From contig DJPK01000060.1 in NCBI GenBank assembly GCA_002438545.1, positions 1 through 26,268 of the forward strand: 26,268 bases of DNA, in the 5' to 3' direction. Shown piece after piece: positions 1 through 8,086 of this stretch (within the stretch, counting starts at the first letter, position 1; each line of letters starts with the position of its first letter). Under the pieces are notes generated by a model. It searched no databases. It was not told the origin of the DNA and was given only the letters and a program-made list of their open reading frames with translations. The position numbers and the translations under genes were made by a program. Source of the DNA: Caryophanales bacterium UBA6414 (GTDB lineage Bacteria; Bacillota_I; Bacilli_A; RF39; UBA660).

Positions 1-19
1 GAGAACTTTCCTATTTAAT

Positions 20-54
20 AAAAAAAGCATGAATCTATATATAAGAATCATACT
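20..54 (-). terminator. Intrinsic terminator of the collagen-like gene
   Basis: Read on the minus strand, arms at 54-44 and 36-26 pair over 11 positions with one U-U mismatch and one G-U pair, around a 7-base AT loop. A run of seven T follows at 26-20. It lies 24 bases after the stop codon of the collagen-like gene, where a Rho-independent terminator is expected. Confidence 0.75.
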
Positions 55-77
55 TTATTAACTAATAGTTAAATATT

Positions 78-617
78 TTAACCTGTTGCTCCAGTAGCTC
101 CGGTTGGTCCTGTTGGCCCAGTTGGACCTGTTGGACCTGTCTCACCAGTAGTACCTGTTGCCCCTACAGGTCCTGTTGGTCCTTGTGGAATAGTTAAATT
201 TAAAATAAAATTAGGAGCTGTTCCTGTTATTGATGCAGTAGCCTCTGTACCTGGTTCACCAGTTGTAACAGTACCTATTTCAATTGTAGGTGTTTCAGCA
301 TCTGCTCCAGTTGCTCCAGTTGGTCCTGTTGGTCCTGTGGCTCCGATTGCCCCGGTTGGTCCAGTTGCCCCGGTTGGTCCAGTTGCTCCAGTTGGTCCGG
401 TTGCCCCGGTTGGTCCGGTTGCTCCAGCAACCCCTTGAATACCTTGAAGCCCTTGAACACCTTGTGGTCCTGTCGGACCTATTGGACCTGTTGGACCAAC
501 TGTTCCTGTTGAACCAGTAGGAAAGCAACATCCAGCAGAAGGTCTATTTCTATTAGCTTCTTCAATTATTTCTAAAGCTCTCTTATATCCACAATCTATA
601 TTATTACGATTGTCCAT
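78..617 (-). CDS. Collagen-like Gly-X-Y repeat protein, probable spore-surface or exosporium filament
   Basis: 179 residues. The start at 617 is chosen because AAAGGA lies 9 bases upstream; an ATG at 635 overlaps that ribosome site. A short N-terminal head (about residues 1-35) carries an adjacent Cys pair. It is followed by about 70 residues of Gly-X-Y triplets rich in GPT and GAT, then a non-collagen insert of about 40 residues (starting ADAETPTIEIGTV and ending NLTIPQ). A second Gly-X-Y block runs directly to the stop. DNA in the first block repeats with an 18-base period and is far richer in G and C than its surroundings. BclA-type proteins of spore formers have this kind of repeat, usually with a C-terminal trimerisation domain, which is absent here. 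There is no signal peptide. Spore-surface location is inferred from the repeat type and the sporulation gene content of the window. A weak CATAnnnT element at 638-646 could be a sporulation -10. It is a solo gene, divergent from the glycosyltransferase. Confidence 0.85.
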   Translation of the reverse strand: MDNRNNIDCGYKRALEIIEEANRNRPSAGCCFPTGSTGTVGPTGPIGPTGPQGVQGLQGIQGVAGATGPTGATGPTGATGPTGATGPTGAIGATGPTGPTGATGADAETPTIEIGTVTTGEPGTEATASITGTAPNFILNLTIPQGPTGPVGATGTTGETGPTGPTGPTGPTGATGATG

Positions 618-804
618 GTAATCACATCCTTTCATAATAATATATGAATACTTCTAGTTAATGATTATTCTAATACCCCAACATTACAAAAACAAAACAC
701 ACACTTTACATAAAAATATAAATAAATAATATTAAATGAAATAAATATAAAACGACAAAGAATATGCTAAAATTATATTATAATTATTTAAAAGGAGCAG
801 TAAG

Positions 805-1893
805 ATGAAAATACTAATACTATCATGTAGCACTGGAGGCGGCCATAATACATGTGCCAAATATATCAAAGAAGAACTAACATTAAATAATATTGAAAAT
901 AACTTTGAAGATTTTTATGACATAGTAAATGCTAATGCTAAAGAATTATCTTCAAAACTATATTTATCATCATTATCTGGTGATGGAAAAATATTTAAAA
1001 ATGTCTATAAATTAGGAGAGCTGTACAGTAAAACAGGTATAAAGAGTCCCGTATATTTAGTAAATAAACTACATACAAAAAAACTATATAACTATATAAT
1101 CTCTAATTCATATGATTTAGTAATAACAACTCATCTATTTCCTTCTCTTACTTTAACAGCTATAAATAAATATTGTGAAAAGAAAATACCATTCATAACT
1201 ATTGCCACTGATTATGAACCATGCCCATTTCTAGAAGAAACAAAACCAAATTACTTAATTATGCAAAAATACTTAGAAGATAGATTTATAAATAAAGGAA
1301 TAGAAAAACAAAGATTAATCACAACAGGTATCCCGATATCAACAAACTTTATAAAAAATGCTAAGAATATTAAAAAAGGGTTAAATATTACCAACAAAAA
1401 ATTAATATTAGTAATGTTAGGAAGTATGGGTTTTGGTAATATTAAAGAAATCTTATCAGATCTTCTAGAAATACCTAACATAAAAGTAGCAATCATATGT
1501 GGCACTAATAAAACTCTATATACTGAACTAAACGAATTAAATAATGAAAATCTTATTGTATATGGTTATACCAACAATATTAATGATTTAATATATTCAT
1601 CAGATATCGTATTATCTAAACCAGGTGGATTATCATCAACAGAAATAGCCACTATCGGTAAACCTTTACTACATATATTCCCTATTCCGGGTATTGAAAC
1701 ATATAATACTAACTTTTTTGCAAGTCACAATATGAGTTTAACATGTAATACTAAAGATGAAATAATATCAAATATAAATAAATTACTAAATGATAATACT
1801 CTTGCAGAAGAAATGGTTAAAAATCAGCACAAATACATCAATAAAAACTCTGCTAAAGATTTAATAAGCCTTATTGAGAAAGAATTCAAATAA
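805..1893 (+). CDS. MGDG synthase/UgtP-family glycosyltransferase (probable diacylglycerol glucosyltransferase)
   Basis: 362 residues, close to UgtP-type enzymes (about 380). The N terminus has the family's opening strand followed by a glycine-rich GGGH loop (residues 11-14), typical of the MGDG synthase N-terminal domain that binds the lipid acceptor. The C-terminal half holds the GT-B nucleotide-sugar site, with a SKPGGLSSTE motif (near residue 272) and a Pro/Gly-rich segment as in GT28 enzymes. Such proteins move glucose or galactose from a UDP-sugar to diacylglycerol at the inner membrane face, making glycolipids and lipoteichoic acid anchors. AAAAGGAG precedes the ATG by 7 bases. An extended -10 (TGCTAAAAT, 765-773) may drive it. 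The exact sugar and acceptor cannot be read from sequence; a peptidoglycan MurG role is less likely. Confidence 0.85.
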   Translation: MKILILSCSTGGGHNTCAKYIKEELTLNNIENNFEDFYDIVNANAKELSSKLYLSSLSGDGKIFKNVYKLGELYSKTGIKSPVYLVNKLHTKKLYNYIISNSYDLVITTHLFPSLTLTAINKYCEKKIPFITIATDYEPCPFLEETKPNYLIMQKYLEDRFINKGIEKQRLITTGIPISTNFIKNAKNIKKGLNITNKKLILVMLGSMGFGNIKEILSDLLEIPNIKVAIICGTNKTLYTELNELNNENLIVYGYTNNINDLIYSSDIVLSKPGGLSSTEIATIGKPLLHIFPIPGIETYNTNFFASHNMSLTCNTKDEIISNINKLLNDNTLAEEMVKNQHKYINKNSAKDLISLIEKEFK

Positions 1894-2043
1894 TTTAATA
1901 TACAAATAAACATTTTAAATTGTTTCTTATTAATTACGCATATTCACCAATTATTTTAAATTAGTACCAAAAACATAGGTATCCATTATATCTTATTTAA
2001 CATATAATTAATATAATATAATGAAATGAAAGGCTGGTGAATT

Positions 2044-2208
2044 ATGTACGGTTATGGATATCCAGGATATGGATACGGTGGATACGAAGGTGGAAATTGG
2101 TTATGGATAATAATCGTCGTACTAATTATATTCTTTGTCCTATTCTGGGGAACAAATAATAATCATGAATGTGGTTGTGAACGTCGATGCAACTGCAATA
2201 ACAATTAA
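2044..2208 (+). CDS. 54-residue Tyr/Gly-rich single-pass membrane miniprotein with Cys-rich tail
   Basis: Translated by eye: an N-terminal YGYGYPGYGYGGYEGG stretch, a hydrophobic helix at about residues 19-36 (WLWIIIVVLIIFFVLFW), then a polar Asn-rich tail with four Cys arranged as CGC and CNC. AAAGG and GGTGAATT precede the ATG, and a strong terminator overlaps the stop, so this is a self-contained transcription unit. The plan (Gly/Tyr-rich head, one hydrophobic helix) recalls the YjcZ-type small sporulation proteins of Bacillus, but those lack this Cys tail, so a family call is not made. TATAAT-like boxes lie at 2012-2022. A spore-membrane or coat-associated role is only a guess from the window's content. 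Confidence 0.8.
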   Translation: MYGYGYPGYGYGGYEGGNWLWIIIVVLIIFFVLFWGTNNNHECGCERRCNCNNN

Positions 2209-2229
2209 AAGGAGTCATCTCCTTTTTTT
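2207..2229 (+). terminator. Intrinsic terminator of the 54-residue gene
   Basis: AAAGGAG and CTCCTTT arms around a TCAT loop are followed by a T-run to 2229. The hairpin begins inside the stop codon, so termination directly follows translation. Confidence 0.9.
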
Positions 2230-2235
2230 ATACAT

Positions 2236-2264
2236 AAAAAAAATAGACATCACTAGATGCCTAT
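2236..2264 (-). terminator. Intrinsic terminator of the cold-shock gene
   Basis: On the minus strand ATAGGCATC (2264-2256) pairs with GATGTCTAT (2251-2243), with one G-U pair, around a 4-base loop. Seven or more T follow. It faces the terminator of the 54-residue gene, so the two convergent units each have their own. Confidence 0.85.
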
Positions 2265-2283
2265 GTAATACTTATACTACATA

Positions 2284-2499
2284 CTATCTAACTTTTGTTT
2301 CACTTATTTGGACAACATTAACAGCTTGTAATCCCTTAGGAGTTTCAATTAAATCAAATTCAACACGTTGTCCTTCACTAAGAGTCTTAAACCCATCATG
2401 TTTAATTGCAGAATAATGAACAAATATATCTTCGCCATCCATATGGTCTATAAAGCCATATCCTTTTTCATTGTTAAACCATTTAACATTTCCACACAT
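2284..2499 (-). CDS. Cold-shock domain protein (CspA/CspB family)
   Basis: 71 residues, slightly longer than the 66-67 usual for Bacillus Csp proteins. It shows the nucleic-acid binding motifs in order: KWFNNEKGYGFI (RNP1, residues 6-17) and DIFVHYSAI (RNP2, about 24-32). It is a single OB-fold protein that binds single-stranded RNA and DNA and prevents mRNA secondary structure. The start at 2499 is chosen because AGGAGAGGTG precedes it by 5 bases and the fold begins right there. It stands alone between its own promoter and terminator, next to parB. It has an extra short C-terminal tail (about residues 66-71). Confidence 0.95.
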   Translation of the reverse strand: MCGNVKWFNNEKGYGFIDHMDGEDIFVHYSAIKHDGFKTLSEGQRVEFDLIETPKGLQAVNVVQISETKVR

Positions 2500-2526
2500 A
2501 CTAACACCTCTCCTTCTTACAATATA

Positions 2527-2556
2527 ATTATAAAACATTATCTAAGTAATAATCAA
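2527..2556 (-). promoter_or_regulatory. Sigma-A-type promoter of the cold-shock gene
   Basis: TTGATT (2556-2551), an 18-base spacer and TATAAT (2532-2527) lie about 28 bases before the start codon, leaving a short leader that contains the ribosome site. Confidence 0.65.
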
Positions 2557-2594
2557 CAAATACAAACTCAAAAAATTCGACATAATTGGACACT

Positions 2595-2619
2595 AAAAAA
2601 CAACCCCCTAAGGATTGTT
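2595..2619 (-). terminator. Intrinsic terminator of the parA-parB operon
   Basis: On the minus strand AACAATCC (2619-2612) pairs with GGGTTGTT (2606-2599) around a 5-base loop and runs into TTTTTT, 8 bases after the parB stop. Confidence 0.85.
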
Positions 2620-2626
2620 ATATACA

Positions 2627-3505
2627 CTAGTTAATCTTTACATCTAGTATTTCTAATATACGTTGTAAATCATTACTATTTTCAAAATATATTTCCATTT
2701 TCTTATTACTAATCTTAACTCTAGTTCCTAAGAAATCTCTAAGATCATTTTCTAGATAGCTGTAATCATTAGCATGACTAGTACGTTGTGTTGGAACTTT
2801 CTTTTTAATATCAGTATTTGTTGATAACTTTTCCAAATCTCTAACACTTAAATTTTCATTAACAACACGATTTGCCAACTCAGATATTTTACTATCATCT
2901 TCAATCTTACTAAGTACTCTCGCATGTCCCATAGAAAGTTTATTATCTAATATCATATTTTGAACATCTTCTGGAAGTCTAAGTAAACCTATCATATTAG
3001 TAATATGACTTCTACTCTTACCAAGTTTACTAGCTAAGTCTTCTTGTCTAATATGCATACTATCAATAATACCTTTATAAGCCCATGCTAACTCAATAGC
3101 GCTTAAATTCTCTCTTTGTAAATTCTCAAGAAGTGCTATCTCACGCATCATCTCATCAGAAAATTCTTTAACAATTGCTGGAATAGTAGATAAACCAGCC
3201 ATCTTAGAAGCTCTTAATCTTCTCTCACCTGCAACTAAATCATAACCCTTAATACTAGGTTTAACAATAATTGGTTGAAAAACACCATAGTTCTTAATAG
3301 ATTCTGCTAATTCCTCTAAAGCTTCTTGGTTGAATGTTTTTCTAGGCTGATAAGGATTAGTTCTAATCTCATCAACAGGAATTTCTCTAATATCAGATTC
3401 CTTAGTAGTCTCTAAAATACTACTTTCAAATGAATCAAAATCTAATACTTCACTATTAAATAATTGTTCAAGTCCCTTACCTAACGCTTTCTTCTTTTGT
3501 TCCAT
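2627..3505 (-). CDS. parB: Chromosome-partitioning protein ParB (Spo0J-like)
   Basis: 292 residues, about the length of Spo0J (282). The N-terminal KKKALGKGLEQLF tag is the usual ParA-contacting segment. Next comes the CTP-binding ParB/sulfiredoxin-like domain with NPYQPRKTF and the GERRLRA box (about residues 92-98), then ENLQRE and a helix-turn-helix region (LASKLGKSRSHITNMI) that reads parS sites. A C-terminal dimerisation segment follows. ParB binds parS near the origin, slides as a CTP clamp and loads condensin; with ParA it organises origin segregation and sporulation. It overlaps parA by 29 bases. Pairing with a ParA favours Spo0J over the paralogue Noc. I found no parS copy in the window. 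Confidence 0.95.
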   Translation of the reverse strand: MEQKKKALGKGLEQLFNSEVLDFDSFESSILETTKESDIREIPVDEIRTNPYQPRKTFNQEALEELAESIKNYGVFQPIIVKPSIKGYDLVAGERRLRASKMAGLSTIPAIVKEFSDEMMREIALLENLQRENLSAIELAWAYKGIIDSMHIRQEDLASKLGKSRSHITNMIGLLRLPEDVQNMILDNKLSMGHARVLSKIEDDSKISELANRVVNENLSVRDLEKLSTNTDIKKKVPTQRTSHANDYSYLENDLRDFLGTRVKISNKKMEIYFENSNDLQRILEILDVKIN

Positions 3506-4292
3506 TTCTCGCTATTACCTCCTTAGCTAAATTCAAATAAGCAAGTGTCCCTCTACTCCTAGGTTCATACTCTAATATTGGCTTACCATGTGAAGGTGCC
3601 TCTGCTAAACGTATTAATCTAGGAATAATTGTATCATAAACTCTTTCTTTAAAGAAACCTTTAATACTTTCAACAACCTCAAGACCCAAATTAGTATTAG
3701 AAGTCAACATTGTAAGAAGAACTCCTTCTATATCTAAATCAGGATTAACTTTCTTCTGGGCTAACATAATTGTATTAATTAACTGCATTATTCCCTCTAA
3801 TGCAAAATACTCACATTGAACAGGAATAAGCACACTATTAGCAGCACATAAAGCATTAGTAGTAAGAATACCTAAAGAAGGTGGACAATCAATAATAATG
3901 TAATCATACTTATCACTAACTAAACTTAATTCTTCTTTAAGTCTACTAACTCTATTAAGTCTTTCACCTTTCTCACGATATATTCTTTCTAACTCAATTA
4001 ATTCCATTTCAACACCAGCTAAATTTAAATAAGCCGGTATAATACTTAAATTCTTACTTTTAGTCTTAATAATAGCTGAATTAATATCACATTTCTTAAC
4101 TAACACTTCATAAATACTATTATCAATACTACCCTTATCAACACCAACTCCAGTAGTAGCATTACCCTGAGGATCTAAATCAACAATTAATACTTTTTTA
4201 CCTAAAATACCTAAGGAAGCAGATAAATTTATACTAGTAGTAGTTTTCCCAACTCCACCTTTTTGATTAACAACTGCTATAATCTTCCCCAT
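3477..4292 (-). CDS. parA: Chromosome-partitioning ATPase ParA (Soj-like)
   Basis: 271 residues. The start at 4292 is preferred over an in-frame codon 30 bases upstream because AAGGTGAATTGT sits in front of it and the fold begins with GKIIAVVNQ. The deviant Walker A motif KGGVGKTTTS lies at residues 11-20, Walker A' in the DLDPQGNAT segment (about 40-48), and Walker B in IIIDCPPSLG. It is an ATP-dependent dimer that binds DNA nonspecifically and moves ParB-parS complexes; in Bacillus Soj also acts on DnaA. In Bacillus this pair lies beside noc and rsmG; here it is next to tilS, divergently oriented. Confidence 0.95.
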   Translation of the reverse strand: MGKIIAVVNQKGGVGKTTTSINLSASLGILGKKVLIVDLDPQGNATTGVGVDKGSIDNSIYEVLVKKCDINSAIIKTKSKNLSIIPAYLNLAGVEMELIELERIYREKGERLNRVSRLKEELSLVSDKYDYIIIDCPPSLGILTTNALCAANSVLIPVQCEYFALEGIMQLINTIMLAQKKVNPDLDIEGVLLTMLTSNTNLGLEVVESIKGFFKERVYDTIIPRLIRLAEAPSHGKPILEYEPRSRGTLAYLNLAKEVIARNGTKEESVR

Positions 4293-4320
4293 ACAATTCA
4301 CCTTATTTCCTACATTTATC

Positions 4321-4349
4321 ATTGTACCAAAAAAACACCAAAAAATAAA
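4321..4349 (-). promoter_or_regulatory. Probable promoter of parA-parB
   Basis: TACAAT (4326-4321) has a weak TTTATT -35 (4349-4344) at 17 bases. It lies 28 bases before the parA start. The -10 is convincing, the -35 is not. Confidence 0.45.
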
Positions 4350-4442
4350 TACTTAAATCAAAATAAGTAAACAATCTGTAATATATTCACCATCTAATTA
4401 AACATATTAATAGTAAACAAAAATAACTACATGGTAATTTTC

Positions 4443-4471
4443 TTGCTTTTATTATACAAAAATTATATAAT
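4443..4471 (+). promoter_or_regulatory. Sigma-A-type promoter of tilS-ftsH
   Basis: TTGCTT (4443-4448), a 17-base spacer and TATAAT (4466-4471) lie 22 bases before the tilS ATG, with AAGGAGG between. Confidence 0.7.
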
Positions 4472-4493
4472 AATTGTAAGAAAAGGAGGTTAT

Positions 4494-5819
4494 ATGGAAC
4501 TTAAAAATTATCATGGCTTAATTGACAATGATACTATTGTTGTTGGTTGTTCAGCTGGTCCTGACTCAATGTGTCTTCTCCACCTATTAAAAGGAAAAAC
4601 TAATTATAATATTATCTGTTGTCATATAAATCACAATGTTCGAAAACAAAGCATTGAAGAAAAAGAATATTTAAAGAAATATTGTCAAGAAAATAACATA
4701 ACCTTCGAGTGCTATAAAATAACAAACTGGCAAGAAAATAACTTTGAAAATGAAGCCAGAAAAAAAAGATATAAATTTTATGAAGAAATATTAAATAAAT
4801 ATCATACTAAATATCTTTTCTTAGCGCACCATGGTGATGATTTAATCGAAACTGTTCTTATGAAAATAAGTAGAGGTTCTAACATTGAAGGCTATCTAGG
4901 TATAAAAGAAGTATCTTATAACCACAAATACTATATAATAAGACCTCTTCTCTATTATACTAAAGAAGATATTATCAAATATAATCAAGACCACAACATA
5001 AAATATTATATTGATAATACTAACACCGATACTAATTATACAAGAAATAGATATCGTAAAAATATTTTACCCCTTCTCAAAAAAGAAGATAAAGATATTC
5101 ACAAAAAATACTTAACTTACTCTAAAATACTAGAAGAATATGATAACTATATTAAAAGGTATATAACTAGTATCCTACCTAATATATATATTGATGACTA
5201 TGTCTTAATAGATAAGTTTAATTTAGAAGATATCTTTATTAGAAGAAATATTCTATATACGATAATAAACAACATATATGATAATAAACCAAATAACATA
5301 ACAGATAATCATATAAAACAGATACTAAGTATTATTAATAGTACAAAACCTAATCAAACTATTAACCTACCTAATAATAAACTAGTTAAAAAAGAATATA
5401 ACAAACTATATTTTATTGATAATACTTCTAAATCCATTAACTATAACATATTACTAGAGAACACTATAACTATAAATAACTTTACTATATCAAAAATAGG
5501 CAAAGAAATTAGTAAAAGTAATTATATAATAAGATTAAATAGTAAAGATATAGCATTACCTCTATATATAAGGAATAGAAAAGAAGGAGATTATATTGAA
5601 TTAAAAGGACTAAATGGTAAGAAGAAAATAAAAGATATCTTCATTAATGAAAAAATACCTGCATCTCTTAGAGATAGTTATCCCCTACTAGTAAACAGTA
5701 AAGACCAAATACTATGGGTTCCAGGACTTAAGAAATCTAAATATGATGTTGAAAATAATGAAAAATATGATATAATACTAAAGTGTTATCACAGAAAGGA
5801 AGATAAATATGAATCGTAA
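4494..5819 (+). CDS. tilS: tRNA(Ile)-lysidine synthetase
   Basis: 441 residues. The start at 4494 follows AAGGAGGTTAT; an upstream in-frame ATG at 4431 would run through the promoter and lacks a ribosome site. The N-type ATP pyrophosphatase motif is SAGPDS (residues 20-25). A PP-loop domain with CHINHNVR and the NEARKKRY segment follows. The C-terminal domain contains IRNRKEGD and the DIFINEKIPASLRD segment typical of TilS. The enzyme joins lysine to C34 of the CAU-anticodon isoleucine tRNA, so that it reads AUA and is charged with Ile; it is essential in an AUA-rich genome like this one. The ftsH start overlaps its last 11 bases. In B. subtilis hprT lies between tilS and ftsH; it is missing here. 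Confidence 0.95.
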   Translation: MELKNYHGLIDNDTIVVGCSAGPDSMCLLHLLKGKTNYNIICCHINHNVRKQSIEEKEYLKKYCQENNITFECYKITNWQENNFENEARKKRYKFYEEILNKYHTKYLFLAHHGDDLIETVLMKISRGSNIEGYLGIKEVSYNHKYYIIRPLLYYTKEDIIKYNQDHNIKYYIDNTNTDTNYTRNRYRKNILPLLKKEDKDIHKKYLTYSKILEEYDNYIKRYITSILPNIYIDDYVLIDKFNLEDIFIRRNILYTIINNIYDNKPNNITDNHIKQILSIINSTKPNQTINLPNNKLVKKEYNKLYFIDNTSKSINYNILLENTITINNFTISKIGKEISKSNYIIRLNSKDIALPLYIRNRKEGDYIELKGLNGKKKIKDIFINEKIPASLRDSYPLLVNSKDQILWVPGLKKSKYDVENNEKYDIILKCYHRKEDKYES

Positions 5820-7731
5820 GAAAAATAATATAAATAAAGGACTAGTTCCATATGTTTTGTTACTATTATTTATAGTAGGATGTTTACTATTTGCTAATGG
5901 TATGAAAAATAAAGTAAATGAATTTACATATAATGAATTTACTGACTATTTAGACAAAGGAGAAATATCTGAATTAAGAATAGTACCAAAAGTAAATACA
6001 CAAAACTATGAAATAACAGGTAAATTAAAAAGTTATGATGAATATGAAAGTTTTAAATTGTATTTACCAAAATCAGATGAAGTATTATCAGTAATACTAA
6101 ATGCTGAAGAGAGTAATACGTTTAAACTAGAAGTAGTAAATGACCCTGAAGCATCATCTGTCTTTACAATATTAATTGAATATATACCAATGATATTACT
6201 AGGTGGCGTTATAATATGGTTATTTACTAGACAAATAGGTTCAGGTGGAAAGTCTATGGACTTTGGACGTAGTAGAGCCAAAAGAATGGATACTAAACCT
6301 ACAACAACCTTCAAAGATGTTGCCGGATGTACAGAAGAAAAAGAAGAAGTACAAGAATTAATTGATTTCTTAAAGAACCCTAAGAAATTTCAAAGTATGG
6401 GAGCAAGAATTCCAAAAGGTATCTTATTAGTAGGTCCTCCAGGAACAGGTAAAACAATGCTTGCAAGAGCCGTAGCCGGAGAAGCTAAAGTACCATTCTA
6501 CTATATCAGTGGATCAGACTTCGTCGAATTATTCGTTGGTATTGGTGCTTCACGTGTACGTGATATGTTCCAAACTGCTAAAATGAATGCTCCATGTTTA
6601 ATATTTATTGATGAAATAGATGCTGTTGGAAGACAAAGAGGAACAGGACTTGGTGGTGGACACGATGAAAGAGAACAAACATTAAACCAATTACTAACTG
6701 AAATGGATGGCTTTGGTGCTAACGAAGGAATAATAATTATCGCTGCCACAAATAGACCTGACGTTCTAGACCCTGCTCTATTAAGACCAGGAAGATTTGA
6801 TAGACAAATTACTGTCGCTCTACCTGATAAAAAAGCCCGTGAAGAGATCTTAAGAGTACATTCAAGAAACAAAAAACTTGCTAAAAATGTTACATTAGAT
6901 TATCTAGCTAAAAGAACTCCAGGATTTAGTGGTGCTGACCTAGAAAACTTACTTAATGAAGCAGCTTTACTAGCCGTAAGAAGAAATAAAAAAGAAATAA
7001 CAATGAACGAAATTGATGAAGCAACTGACCGTGTTCTTATGGGACCTGCTAAAGTAACTAAGAAATATACTGACAAAGAAAAGAAATTAGTAGCATACCA
7101 TGAAGCCGGACACGCTGTTCTAGGAATTAAACTAGATGGTGCCAACGACGTTCAAAAAATAACAATTATCCCAAGAGGCCATGCCGGCGGATATACAATG
7201 ATGACTCCAAAAGAAGAATCATTTAACTATACTAAAAATGAATTACTAGAATCTATTTGTGGATTACTTGGTGGACGTGTAGCTGAAGAAGTAATCTTCG
7301 GAGAAATAACAACCGGCGCTCACGATGACTTTAGAAAAGCTACAAAAATAGCTAGAAAAATGGTTACTGAATATGGTATGAGTAATTTAGGTCCTATGAT
7401 GTTAGAAGAACCTGATGAAAATACATTCTTAGGTAGAGACTATACTAAGAATAGAAATATCTCTGACACCGTAGCGCATGAAATAGATGAAGAAATGCGT
7501 AATATCATTTCATCATGCTATGAGAAAACTAAAGAAATAATAAAATCTAATAGAAAATTATTAGACTTAATTGCTAATACACTATTAGAAGAAGAAACAA
7601 TTACTAAAGAACAAATTGACTATTTAGTAGAAAATGGCCATTTACCTGATGCTAAAGAAGAAAAAGCAAAAGATAATGAAAAAACAAAAGAAACTAAAGA
7701 AGTCAAAGTTAATAAAGAATCTAGTAAATAA
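5809..7731 (+). CDS. ftsH: ATP-dependent zinc metalloprotease FtsH
   Basis: 640 residues, the usual length. Transmembrane helices lie at about residues 12-30 and 120-139, with the extracytoplasmic domain between. The AAA+ domain has Walker A GPPGTGKT (209-216), Walker B IFIDEIDAVG, and the second region of homology ending in RPGRFDR. The zinc protease site is HEAGH (431-435). The C terminus is a Lys/Glu-rich tail. FtsH is a membrane hexamer that degrades misfolded membrane proteins and short-lived regulators; in Bacillus it is needed for sporulation. AAAGGAAG precedes the ATG, which lies inside tilS in another frame, implying coupled translation. A bidirectional terminator follows. Confidence 0.98.
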   Translation: MNRKKNNINKGLVPYVLLLLFIVGCLLFANGMKNKVNEFTYNEFTDYLDKGEISELRIVPKVNTQNYEITGKLKSYDEYESFKLYLPKSDEVLSVILNAEESNTFKLEVVNDPEASSVFTILIEYIPMILLGGVIIWLFTRQIGSGGKSMDFGRSRAKRMDTKPTTTFKDVAGCTEEKEEVQELIDFLKNPKKFQSMGARIPKGILLVGPPGTGKTMLARAVAGEAKVPFYYISGSDFVELFVGIGASRVRDMFQTAKMNAPCLIFIDEIDAVGRQRGTGLGGGHDEREQTLNQLLTEMDGFGANEGIIIIAATNRPDVLDPALLRPGRFDRQITVALPDKKAREEILRVHSRNKKLAKNVTLDYLAKRTPGFSGADLENLLNEAALLAVRRNKKEITMNEIDEATDRVLMGPAKVTKKYTDKEKKLVAYHEAGHAVLGIKLDGANDVQKITIIPRGHAGGYTMMTPKEESFNYTKNELLESICGLLGGRVAEEVIFGEITTGAHDDFRKATKIARKMVTEYGMSNLGPMMLEEPDENTFLGRDYTKNRNISDTVAHEIDEEMRNIISSCYEKTKEIIKSNRKLLDLIANTLLEEETITKEQIDYLVENGHLPDAKEEKAKDNEKTKETKEVKVNKESSK

Positions 7732-7733
7732 AC

Positions 7734-7767
7734 AAAAAAGACATTTCAATTACGAAATGTTTTTTTA
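7734..7767. terminator. Bidirectional terminator between ftsH and divIC
   Basis: ACATTTC and GAAATGT arms (7741-7747, 7754-7760) with a 6-base loop have an A-run on the left and a T-run on the right, so the hairpin works for the plus-strand ftsH unit and the minus-strand divIC unit, whose stop codon overlaps it. Confidence 0.9.
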
Positions 7768-8070
7768 ATTTAATCTAAGTATTATCTCTCCATCTTTAGA
7801 ATATAAATACTTCTCTCTTACATATTTAGCAATATAATCAGGATCTTCTAATTTACGAATATCTAATTCTAATTCTTCTTTTTCCTCATCTAACTTAACA
7901 ATCTTTTCTTGTAAATTAACTTTCTGATTCTTCATATCAATTATTTTTAATACATTACATAAACAATTATACCCTAACATAGAAACAACAACTAAAATTA
8001 TTATAACTGTAAAAAATACACGAATCTTTGCCACAATTGACATTTTTCTCTTTTTTACAACCTTAGCCAT
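7765..8070 (-). CDS. divIC: Septum formation initiator family protein (DivIC/FtsL-like)
   Basis: 101 residues from the ATG at 8070; ATG at 8073 and GTG at 8079 are alternatives, but AGGTG is best spaced for 8070. The cytoplasmic head is basic (KVVKKRK). One transmembrane helix spans about residues 19-38. A heptad-like Leu/Glu/Lys coiled coil (about 48-75) follows, then the DPDYIAKYVREKYLYSKDGE segment characteristic of DivIC/FtsB proteins. It forms the FtsL-DivIB-DivIC complex that regulates septal cell-wall synthesis. It follows yabP-yabQ as in B. subtilis, but has its own promoter, overlapped by a large inverted repeat (8090-8114). Confidence 0.9.
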   Translation of the reverse strand: MAKVVKKRKMSIVAKIRVFFTVIIILVVVSMLGYNCLCNVLKIIDMKNQKVNLQEKIVKLDEEKEELELDIRKLEDPDYIAKYVREKYLYSKDGEIILRLN

Positions 8071-8086
8071 CATTATCACCTACCCT

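Noticed and set aside
275..531. Open frames in other phases across the collagen-like gene
   Set aside because: They are shadows of the repetitive Gly-X-Y coding sequence, with no ribosome sites and low-complexity products.
638..646. CATATATTA as a sigma-E/K -10 for the collagen-like gene
   Set aside because: The -10 fits, but no matching -35 was found at the right spacing, so it is mentioned only in the gene entry.
2135..2634. Plus-strand open frames opposite the cold-shock gene
   Set aside because: They are antisense shadows crossing two terminators and a promoter and have no ribosome site.
5572..5574. Possible reassignment of AGG (known in some uncultured Bacilli)
   Set aside because: The TilS IRNRKEGD motif uses AGG where Arg is strongly conserved, so AGG reads as Arg here.
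6546..6561. TTCACGTG-containing sequence resembling a ParB parS site
   Set aside because: Left half matches parS but the right half does not, and the bases encode the conserved GASRVRD segment of FtsH.
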